Shown here: one piece after another, positions 44,043 through 50,599 of the stretch
Layout: every line of letters begins with the position of its first letter
Numbering within the stretch: the first letter of the stretch is position 1
Assembly (NCBI GenBank): GCA_031281485.1
Contig: JAITFI010000073.1
Location: forward strand, 35,349-99,348
DNA length: 64,000 nucleotides
Reading direction: 5' to 3'
Source of the DNA: Chitinispirillales bacterium
GTDB lineage: Bacteria; Fibrobacterota; Chitinivibrionia; Chitinivibrionales; Chitinispirillaceae
Notes under the pieces: model-generated
Seen by the model: only the letters and a program-made list of their open reading frames with translations
What the model was told of the DNA's origin: nothing
The model's database searches: none
Position numbers and translations under genes: made by a program

Positions 44043-44069
44043 TTGACTTCGGTGGTCGCCGAATATTAT
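44043..44069. repeat. Right direct repeat flanking the toxin-antitoxin pair
   Basis: Identical over 27 bases to 43345-43371, with matching GC-rich DNA upstream (CCCCGCGTCCCCGC). It also has promoter spacing (TTGACT, 17 bases, TTATAT), but any transcript would run antisense into the FISUMP gene at 44090-45328. Confidence 0.8.
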
Positions 44070-44089
44070 ATTATGATTGTTATACCGCG

Positions 44090-45328
44090 CTATTTATTCG
44101 CGTCTTGGACGCAGCGCGCCGAGTAACCGTCGCCCTTGTCGTCGTTGTACTCTTCCACGATGGCTTCGCCATAGGCCATGCGCCGGGTGAAGGCGCTGCT
44201 GCCCCCGCTCTCCGAGGCCGTCCACCAAAAGCCGTACTTGCCGACATTGAAGAAACCGCCGTCGGTGTCGCGGAAGCCGCCGGGCAGAGCCGAAAAACCG
44301 TAATCATCCGTACCGTTGCCGTTTTCGTCCCACCCGCTCTTTGATTTTAACTTCTTACCCGCTGTCGAAGAACCTGCCACGGTAACCAACTCTGTCCATT
44401 CATCTATTGACGGCAAGCGCCAGCCTTTCGGACACGCTGTCTTCGCCGTATTCCAATCGTACAGCCTGCCGTATTTCTTGCAGTTCGATTCATCGCCGCC
44501 GTAGCACCACGCCCCGGTTTTCGTCTGATAATTCAGGTTCTCCGCCATCCACGTCTGATTCCCGATCTTCACAATTTTGTACGCCTTGCCGTCTCTGCTG
44601 TCGGTGAACGATGTCGCTGCCGCTCCGGTCGTTCCCGCATCCGTCGGAGCGGTCTCCGCCGTCGCCTCGCTTATATAGCCGGCGAAAGAATTGTCGTCTA
44701 CGGTATGGATATTGACGATTTTTCGTAACAGTATCGGCTCTTTCATTGTGAAGGCCGTCCATGTTTCTGTGCATTTCTTGCCTTTCGGGCACTCTTTCAC
44801 CAACTTCTTTTTCGCCGAGAAATTGATGCTCGTCATATCGAAATCCCAACCGATCAGCTCAAACTCGGAGTTTTTATACCGGAACGTGTAGGTCTTTTTG
44901 GCGTTGTATTTTTGATAATAGATATAAATATATAGGTTGCCCTTTCCTACCCCAAACGAGATGGTTGCGTAGCCGCAGTTGCCGCAATCTTCTTCACCTT
45001 TCGTCCCCAAGCCTTGACGGTTTTCCAACGCGAGTTTATAGTCGTCGCCGTCTTTAAAGAAAATCATAACGCCGCGATTGGCATCGCTTTCGTCGGCCGC
45101 CGCCGCCTCCTTGATGATTAGGGCGTAGTCGTCCGCGCCGTCGCCGTTCAGGTCGCCGCGAAACATCTGTTTTTCGCCGTCTATGGAATGTAGGCGATAC
45201 CCCGCCGGAATCCGCTTTATGAGCTTCTGTTCGTCCGCCGTTTGAGCGCCCGCCCCCGCCGCCGAAAGCGCCAAAACCGCGCCCGCCGCCGCGACCGCCC
45301 GCAATCCCGCCCGTCCAAGAACCCGCAT
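44090..45328 (-). CDS. FISUMP-domain protein with an N-terminal secreted domain
   Basis: A 412-residue exported protein. The signal peptide ends near LSAAGAGA with no lipobox, unlike the other three FISUMP proteins here. Residues about 30-215 form a separate domain with a repeat-like calcium-type loop (FRGDLNGDGADDYALIIKEA), Cys pairs (CGNCGY, CPKGKKC) and alternating strands. FISUMP follows at about 232-409 (YKIVKIGNQTWMAENLNYQT, YDWNTAKTACPKGWRLPS, GFSALPGGF, FWWTASE, SARCVQ). The first domain resembles the solute/cargo type of VCBS repeats only loosely. AAGGGGCGGGG precedes the ATG. Confidence 0.88.
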   Translation of the reverse strand: MRVLGRAGLRAVAAAGAVLALSAAGAGAQTADEQKLIKRIPAGYRLHSIDGEKQMFRGDLNGDGADDYALIIKEAAAADESDANRGVMIFFKDGDDYKLALENRQGLGTKGEEDCGNCGYATISFGVGKGNLYIYIYYQKYNAKKTYTFRYKNSEFELIGWDFDMTSINFSAKKKLVKECPKGKKCTETWTAFTMKEPILLRKIVNIHTVDDNSFAGYISEATAETAPTDAGTTGAAATSFTDSRDGKAYKIVKIGNQTWMAENLNYQTKTGAWCYGGDESNCKKYGRLYDWNTAKTACPKGWRLPSIDEWTELVTVAGSSTAGKKLKSKSGWDENGNGTDDYGFSALPGGFRDTDGGFFNVGKYGFWWTASESGGSSAFTRRMAYGEAIVEEYNDDKGDGYSARCVQDANK

Positions 45329-45423
45329 AGCCCCGCCCCTTCTGTTGATGATGAAAAGTTAAGATGAAAAGCATCCTTATTAAATATATATAATTAAATA
45401 TACATAAAAAAATGCAAAAAAAG

Positions 45424-45452
45424 TTGTTTTTTGTCTATTTGTTGAATATAAA
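45424..45452 (+). promoter_or_regulatory. Promoter directly before a small open frame
   Basis: TTGTTT at 45424-45429 and TATAAA at 45447-45452 are 17 bases apart. The predicted start is at about 45459, on the ATG of the small frame, implying a leaderless transcript. Confidence 0.4.
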
Positions 45453-45458
45453 TTCCAA

Positions 45459-45626
45459 ATGAATAGGTTTTTTGCCGCGAGTTACGGTCTTGCCGGATAT
45501 ATAGGAGCGGGCGCTGGTTTGGGCGGCGGTCAACTAATGAACCTTATTATTCGAGCCGCCGCTAAAAAAAATATAAAAAAAGTTGCTTTTTGCGCTGGGC
45601 ATACTTATATTAACTATAGGGTATAG
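45459..45626 (+). CDS. Possible leaderless small glycine-rich peptide
   Basis: A 55-residue frame with a glycine-zipper-like hydrophobic centre (GLAGYIGAGAGLGGG) and a basic segment (RAAAKKNIKKVAF). There is no ribosome site; instead a good promoter places the transcript start at the ATG. GxxxG repeats are seen in membrane-active peptides such as bacteriocins and type I toxins. Its coding status is uncertain, as it may be chance. The rest of the 446-bp gap (45329-45774) is AT-rich with a second promoter. Confidence 0.25.
   Translation: MNRFFAASYGLAGYIGAGAGLGGGQLMNLIIRAAAKKNIKKVAFCAGHTYINYRV
45583..45611 (+). promoter_or_regulatory. Second promoter upstream of the DUF3089 lipoprotein gene
   Basis: TTGCTT at 45583-45588 and TATATT at 45606-45611 are 17 bases apart. 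Both this and the promoter at 45424 begin with AAAAAAAGTTG, so they look like duplicates. The leader to ATG 45775 would be about 155 nt. Confidence 0.4.
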
Positions 45627-45774
45627 CTACCGTAGCGCGTGAGGGTATACCGACCATATTCGTAGGATTGATAATGCCAACCACCGAGCCGCCTCGATGG
45701 GAATTTTGTGCTTGTGTCTTTTTTTCGCCTATTTTATTTAATCTATTAAGCATATTTAGGAGGGGTTATGATAT

Positions 45775-46911
45775 ATGAAAAACTACTTGAGAGAATTCCT
45801 ATTGGGGGGGGGGGGGCTACTCGCTCTGCTCCTTACGGTCAGTTGTTCGTTAAACTCCGACTCACCTGACCGCGAAGGCGGGTTCGTCCTGCCGACGCTC
45901 GGCGCGGACGTGGAGATTGTTTCGGCCCCGGCGCCCGATGTCGCCGATGCGGAGCCTGCCGAGTCGAAGTACGCCGACATGAACAATTGGGGCACTTTCA
46001 ACAACGCGAGAGGCACCAAAAGCGTGGATATGTTCCTTGTCTACCCCACCGCCATCAGCAGTTCAGACCCAGAAGACTACCCGTACGCGCGTATAGATCA
46101 CTCCGGTATGCGCAACAGCGCTAATCAGTGGTACCGCGGCATACTTTCTATATGCACCACGTACACCAACGCCTATATGCCCTTCTACCGTCAGGCGAAC
46201 GTGTTCGCGTCGAAGCCCAGCGGGTACACCGGCCCGGGGCCGAATATGAAAAGCGGGACCGGCACCGACGACGTGTTCGAGGCCTTCCAGTACTACCTCG
46301 ACAATGTAAACAAGGGCGAGCGGCCCTTCATAATCCTCGGCTTCTCGCAAGGCGCGGCTGTCGTGACGGAGCTTGCCTCCAGGTTTCTGAGTGACCACCC
46401 CGAACACAACGCGAGGCACATAGCCTCCTACGCCGCCGGCATGGGGACGCAGGCGAGCGAAGTAAGGAGGAATCCGGCGCTCAGTTTCTCCCAAAGTTAC
46501 AACGACCTCGGCGTAATCGTCTCGTGGAACACGGTCTCGCAGAAGTGCGTGGACGACAACATCTCTTGGTTGCAAGCGGTGGGCGCGCCGGGCGGCCCGG
46601 TAACGAACCCCATCACGTGGACGACCGACACCAGAGACGTCCCCGCCTCGGAAAACAAGAGATCTATGGCAAACGGCCGGTTGACCGCCAACTATGTCGG
46701 CGCTCAGGTCAACAACACCAAGGGCGTCCTGATCGTGAGACCGGGTCCGAACGTGACGCTGCCCGAACCGTCGTCGTCTATGAGCTGGCACGGACAGGAT
46801 ATCCCGTTCTTCTACGAGTCGGTATTGGACAATATCAGGGATAGGATTGCCGCGTATCGGGCGGCCAATGGTAGCGGGACGGGGGTAAAGTCAAATTCTT
46901 TAAAAAATTAA
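45775..46911 (+). CDS. DUF3089 alpha/beta-hydrolase lipoprotein, possibly phase variable
   Basis: A 378-residue surface or periplasmic lipoprotein: signal peptide with lipobox TVSC (Cys24) and a DUF3089 alpha/beta-hydrolase fold. Features are VDMFLVYPTA, the NAYMPFYRQANVFA region, DVFEAFQYYLDNVNKGERPFIILGFSQGA with probable nucleophile Ser191, and a C-terminal Trp-His segment (SMSWHGQDIPFF). Relatives are predicted esterases or lipases without proven substrates. AGGAGGGG lies nine bases before the ATG. The signal peptide is encoded across 13 consecutive Gs. The last residues (VKSNSLKN) come from the AT-rich flank of the following repeat. Confidence 0.85.
   Translation: MKNYLREFLLGGGGLLALLLTVSCSLNSDSPDREGGFVLPTLGADVEIVSAPAPDVADAEPAESKYADMNNWGTFNNARGTKSVDMFLVYPTAISSSDPEDYPYARIDHSGMRNSANQWYRGILSICTTYTNAYMPFYRQANVFASKPSGYTGPGPNMKSGTGTDDVFEAFQYYLDNVNKGERPFIILGFSQGAAVVTELASRFLSDHPEHNARHIASYAAGMGTQASEVRRNPALSFSQSYNDLGVIVSWNTVSQKCVDDNISWLQAVGAPGGPVTNPITWTTDTRDVPASENKRSMANGRLTANYVGAQVNNTKGVLIVRPGPNVTLPEPSSSMSWHGQDIPFFYESVLDNIRDRIAAYRAANGSGTGVKSNSLKN
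45804..45816 (+). repeat. Thirteen-base poly-G tract in the lipoprotein signal sequence
   Basis: Thirteen Gs encode the Gly run in LLGGGGLLALLL, ten codons into the gene. A change of one or two Gs would shift the frame and stop translation early; three would keep it. This is the classic layout of a slipped-strand phase switch. Confidence 0.85.
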
Positions 46912-46950
46912 AGTCAAAGTCTTTAAAGTCAAATTCTTTAAATCTTTTTT

Positions 46951-47139
46951 AGACGAAGCCCCTTCGGGGCTTCATAGGCTATGCGGGGCTAAACCCCGCA
47001 TAGATAAAATCAAAACAATGTAGTGGCGGCGACGCGAAGCGGCGCATGTTTTGACGTTATCTTTTGACTTTGATTCTATATATGCGGGGTTTAGCCCCGC
47101 ATATTCTATGAAAGGGCGCGTTTACGCGCCCTTTCGTCT
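46951..47139. repeat. Modular palindromic repeat, copy D
   Basis: Left outer hairpin GAAGCCCCTTCGGGGCTTC, right outer hairpin AGGGCGCGTTTACGCGCCCT, with GCGGGG hairpins inside. The centre carries an extra GC-rich insert (about 47018-47050, GGCGGCGACGCGAAGCGGCG), a sequence found again in reverse near 50452. It fills the gap between the DUF3089 and glycosyltransferase genes. Confidence 0.85.
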
Positions 47140-47188
47140 GAAAAAGATTTAAAAGACTTTGACTTTAAAAGCGATGGAGGCATTTATC

Positions 47189-48418
47189 TTGACAATAACC
47201 GCCATTTTAGGCACAAGCTCAGTAACAAAAATCGTTTTCGCTCTCGGTATGCTGATGGTGATCGGCGACTTCGCCGCCACGCTCTTCGCCATAGCTTACC
47301 GGCGGTTTATCTACAAGAAGCGTCGCGCCTCCTACGACCCGTCTTACACCCCGCCGTGCAGCATCGTGGTGCCTTGTAAGGGCATACCCAAGAATTTCGG
47401 CGACAATCTGCGCGGGTTCTTGCAGTTCGATTACCCCGATTACGAGGTCATATACGTTACCGAGAGCGCCGCCGACGCCGCGGTGCCGGAGATCGAAAAG
47501 ATACTCTCCGAGGACAAACGCGCCAAATTTACCGTCGCGGGCCTGTCAACGCGGTGCGCTCAGAAGAACCACAACATGCTCGCCGCGCTGCGCGAGGCGC
47601 GCTCAGACTCTGAGGTCTTCGTCTTCGCCGACTCCGACATCAAGCCGGGGGTTCGCTGGCTTCGGGAGATCGTGCTGCCGCTTCAGAGCGGCAAGATCTC
47701 CGTGACGACCGGCTTCCGCTGGCTCCTTTCCGCCAAAGGCACCATAGGCGAACTCTGCCACGCCTACGTCAACATATTCATCTACACCTGCTTCTGCGCC
47801 GCGAGCTACCTCGGCGGGGTGGGCCTTTGGGGCGGCACTATGGCCGTCAGGCGGAAGGATTACGTCGAGCTCGGCGTTGAAAAAGCGTGGAGCCGCGCCG
47901 CCGTGGACGACATGAGCCTCTCTACGCTCGTGCTGAAAAACAGGCGCAAAGCCGTGGTCGTAGCCGACTGCATCACGACGACCGACGACCTCTTGCCCAC
48001 CGTCGGCGCGACAATCGCGTGGTTCGAGCGGCAGATCATGTACCTGAAATCCTACCAGCGCGTTCTGTGGGTCTTCCCGGCGCTGCCGATGGCGCTGCTT
48101 GCCGGCTGGCTCATACTGCTCTTGCCCTACGCGGCCTTCGCGCCGTATGTTACGGCCGAGCCGACCACCTTCATGGAACAAGGCGGCGGCGCGTCGCTGA
48201 TATTCATCCTCGGCCACACCGCCGTGGCCATGCTCTACCCCGCGCTCGGCAAGATGCCCTTCTTCGGGCGTTTTTTGCTCTTCCAACCCGTACTGAGGCT
48301 GGCGCAGATGGTATCGTATTTTAAGACGTGGACCACAAGAACGATAACGTGGGCCGGGATAAAGTACAAGTTAGACTTCAAAGGCGACGTTCGGGAGATA
48401 GACAGGGGGTCTGCTTAA
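47189..48418 (+). CDS. Family 2 glycosyltransferase (HpnI/ceramide glucosyltransferase-like)
   Basis: A 409-residue membrane glycosyltransferase. The N-terminal helix is followed by a GT-A domain: CSIVVPCKGIPKNFGDNLRGFLQFDYPDYEVIYV, the DxD-type DSDIKP, VGLWGGTMAVRRKDY, the acidic pair in DDMSLSTLVLK, and ERQIMYLKSYQRVLW (QxxRW-like). Two or three C-terminal membrane helices follow. It fits the GT21/HpnI group that glycosylates lipids such as ceramide, diacylglycerol or hopanoids; the acceptor is unknown. Codons at 47159 and 47174 are possible starts, but GGAGG at 47176-47180 sits eight bases before TTG 47189. The purN gene follows directly. Confidence 0.8.
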   Translation: MTITAILGTSSVTKIVFALGMLMVIGDFAATLFAIAYRRFIYKKRRASYDPSYTPPCSIVVPCKGIPKNFGDNLRGFLQFDYPDYEVIYVTESAADAAVPEIEKILSEDKRAKFTVAGLSTRCAQKNHNMLAALREARSDSEVFVFADSDIKPGVRWLREIVLPLQSGKISVTTGFRWLLSAKGTIGELCHAYVNIFIYTCFCAASYLGGVGLWGGTMAVRRKDYVELGVEKAWSRAAVDDMSLSTLVLKNRRKAVVVADCITTTDDLLPTVGATIAWFERQIMYLKSYQRVLWVFPALPMALLAGWLILLLPYAAFAPYVTAEPTTFMEQGGGASLIFILGHTAVAMLYPALGKMPFFGRFLLFQPVLRLAQMVSYFKTWTTRTITWAGIKYKLDFKGDVREIDRGSA

Positions 48419-49042
48419 ATGCGCTGCGCCGTCTTCGCCTCCGGCAACGGAAGCAACTTCCAAGCCCTTTTAGACCGTAAATCCTCCGGCGACCTGCCTC
48501 ACGCCGACTTTGTTTTAATGGTAGGCAACAACAGCAAAGCCGGAGCCTTCGAGAGAGCGCGCTCAAACGGCATCGCCACATTGCACATAGCCCCCTCGCA
48601 CTTCCTGACCGAGGAAGCCTACGCCGAGAGATTGTCGTCGGCCCTTAAAGACGCCGGGGTTGAACTGATAGCGTTGGCCGGATACATGAAAAAACTCCCT
48701 CCCGCCATAGTCGCCCAATACCGCAACCGCATCCTGAACATCCACCCCGGCCTATTACCGGCTTTCGGCGGCCAAGGCATGTACGGATCAAACGTCCATA
48801 AAGCCGTGATAGAATACGGCGCCAAGTTCTCCGGCGTGACGGTGCACTTCGTAGACGACGAGTACGACCACGGCCCCGTAATCAAACAAAAAGTCGTCCC
48901 CGTACTAGATAATGACGACGCCCAATCCTTAGCCGCCAGAGTATTGGAAGCCGAACACGAATGTTACTGGCAGGCTATAGAAGCCGTGGCGGCGGGAAGG
49001 ATAAAGATAGAGGGAAGACGTGTAACGTTTTTAAAATCTTAA
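48419..49042 (+). CDS. purN: Phosphoribosylglycinamide formyltransferase
   Basis: PurN transfers formyl from 10-formyltetrahydrofolate to GAR in purine synthesis. The 207-residue protein has FASGNGSNFQAL (phosphate loop), catalytic Asn and His in RILNIHPGLLPAFGG, and the catalytic Asp in VHFVDDEYDHGPVI. It starts immediately after the glycosyltransferase stop, so the two are co-transcribed despite unrelated roles. The last residues (TFLKS) run into the flank of the next repeat. Confidence 0.92.
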   Translation: MRCAVFASGNGSNFQALLDRKSSGDLPHADFVLMVGNNSKAGAFERARSNGIATLHIAPSHFLTEEAYAERLSSALKDAGVELIALAGYMKKLPPAIVAQYRNRILNIHPGLLPAFGGQGMYGSNVHKAVIEYGAKFSGVTVHFVDDEYDHGPVIKQKVVPVLDNDDAQSLAARVLEAEHECYWQAIEAVAAGRIKIEGRRVTFLKS

Positions 49043-49077
49043 AAATCTTTAAAATCTTTAAAATCAAATTCTTTTTT

Positions 49078-49233
49078 AGACGAAGCCCCTTCGGGGCTTC
49101 ATAGGCTATGCGGGGCTAAACCCCGCATAGATAAAATCAAAGTCAAAGGCTTTTTTCTTTTGACTTTGACTTTATATGCGGGGTTTAGCCCCGCATATCC
49201 TATGAAAGGGCGCGTTTACGCGCCCTTTCGTCT
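49078..49233. repeat. Modular palindromic repeat, copy E
   Basis: Same arms as copy D (GAAGCCCCTTCGGGGCTTC on the left, AGGGCGCGTTTACGCGCCCT on the right) but with the simple centre (AAATCAAAGTCAAAGGC and TTTTGACTTTGACTTT). It is the shortest complete copy, about 156 bp, and fills the gap between purN and rlmN. Confidence 0.88.
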
Positions 49234-49264
49234 AAAAAAGAATTTAAAGAATTTGACTTTTACA

Positions 49265-50323
49265 ATGCAAAACCTAAAAAACCTAAAAAACTTAACATTA
49301 TTACAGCTCGAGGACTTCGTCCTCTCGCTTGGCGAACAGCGTTTCCGCGCCAAGCAAATCTTTAAATGGATGTACCAGAAGCGCCTCCCCGACTTCTCCG
49401 AAATGACCAACATGCCAAAGGCCCTGCGCGCCTCCCTCTCCGAACGCGCCTCAATCGCCAAGCTCCGACCCGTCCGTGTTTTGGAATCCTCAGTTGGCGA
49501 CGCCGTTAAGTTCGCCTTTGCCCTTGAAGATTCAGATTACGCCGTCGAAAGCGTCCTCCTGACAGACGGCGACCGCCGCACAGCCTGCCTCTCGTCGCAA
49601 CTCGGCTGCGGCCTCGGGTGTGCCTTCTGCGAGACGGCGAAACTCGGCTTTATCCGCAATCTGACGCCCTCCGAGATACTCGGGCAGCTCGTGGGGATGA
49701 ACGACTACCAAGCCGCCCGCGGCGACAGGGTCGTGACCAACATCGTCTTCATGGGTATGGGCGAGGCGCTCGGCAACTACGAGAACTTCATGACCGCCCT
49801 CTCCGTGATCATGCACGAGGACGCCTTCAACGTGGGGGCGCGGCGGATCACCGTCTCCACGGCGGGCGTCGTGCCGCACATCGACAGGCTCATGGGCGAG
49901 GGGCTGACGATAGGCTTGGCCATATCGCTGAACGCGTGGAACGACGGTATGCGCGGCGAGCTCATGCCGATCAATAGGAAGTATCCCATAGCGAGCTTGG
50001 TCGAAGCGGCCAAGCGCTACTATGGGCGTACGGGGAGGCGGGTCACATTCGAGTACGTGCTGATTGAGGGCAAGACCGACACGGCGGAGGCGGCGGAGGC
50101 GCTTTTTAAGCTCTTGGGGGGCTTTCCGTGCAAGGTGAACCTGATACCGGTGAACCCGGTCGACCCCGGGCTGTCGGCGCCGGGAGACGGCGCGGTGCAA
50201 AGATTCGCGGACGCGCTGTACGAGCGGGGGGTGGCGGCTACCATCAGGAAGAGCAGGGGGCGGGACGTCTTCGGGGCTTGCGGGCAGTTGACGGCAGAGC
50301 TGGTAAAGTCAAAATCTTTTTAA
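49265..50323 (+). CDS. rlmN: 23S rRNA (A2503-C2)/tRNA methyltransferase, radical SAM
   Basis: RlmN methylates C2 of A2503 in 23S rRNA and A37 in some tRNAs. The 352-residue protein has the radical SAM motif CGLGCAFC (Cys115, 119, 122), MGMGEALGNYENF, the RRITVSTAGVVPHIDRL strand, and the methyl-carrying Cys in FGACGQL near the C-terminus. The frame is open from 49160, but that part translates the palindromic repeat; ATG 49265 fits the family start. No ribosome site precedes it, only the repeat flank (AATTTGACTTTTACA). The final residues (LVKSKSF) are again repeat-flank sequence. Confidence 0.92.
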   Translation: MQNLKNLKNLTLLQLEDFVLSLGEQRFRAKQIFKWMYQKRLPDFSEMTNMPKALRASLSERASIAKLRPVRVLESSVGDAVKFAFALEDSDYAVESVLLTDGDRRTACLSSQLGCGLGCAFCETAKLGFIRNLTPSEILGQLVGMNDYQAARGDRVVTNIVFMGMGEALGNYENFMTALSVIMHEDAFNVGARRITVSTAGVVPHIDRLMGEGLTIGLAISLNAWNDGMRGELMPINRKYPIASLVEAAKRYYGRTGRRVTFEYVLIEGKTDTAEAAEALFKLLGGFPCKVNLIPVNPVDPGLSAPGDGAVQRFADALYERGVAATIRKSRGRDVFGACGQLTAELVKSKSF

Positions 50324-50345
50324 ATTCAAAGTCAAATTCATTTAA

Positions 50346-50475
50346 GGGGAGGGCTTCGCCCTCCCTCGCTCCAACCAAAAATGGGCTTCGCCCATTTTTG
50401 TTTTCCGCTACCCACCCTGCGGGGCGCTGCCCCGCAACGCCCCGTCGGATAAACATGCGCCGCTTCGCGTCGCGG
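50346..50475. repeat. Cluster of GC-rich hairpins after rlmN
   Basis: Successive perfect hairpins: GGGAGGGCTTCGCCCTCCC (about 50347-50365), the terminator below, GCGGGGCGCTGCCCCGC, and ACATGCGCCGCTTCGCGTCG. The last matches, in reverse, the insert of repeat copy D. The remaining gap up to 50599 is AT-rich promoter-like DNA with no gene. Confidence 0.6.
50376..50404 (+). terminator. Rho-independent terminator for rlmN
   Basis: A perfect stem of about ten base pairs (CAAAAATGGG with CCCATTTTTG) around CTTCG, with further Ts following to 50404. It could act in both directions. Confidence 0.7.
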
Positions 50476-50599
50476 TACGTCAAAACCAAAAAAAATATTT
50501 TTTTTTACCTATATACGCCGAAAATGATTATATTAAAATATGGTACTTTATTGTATCGTATATAATTATATTGTAATGAACGAATTTGGGAGGGTTATT

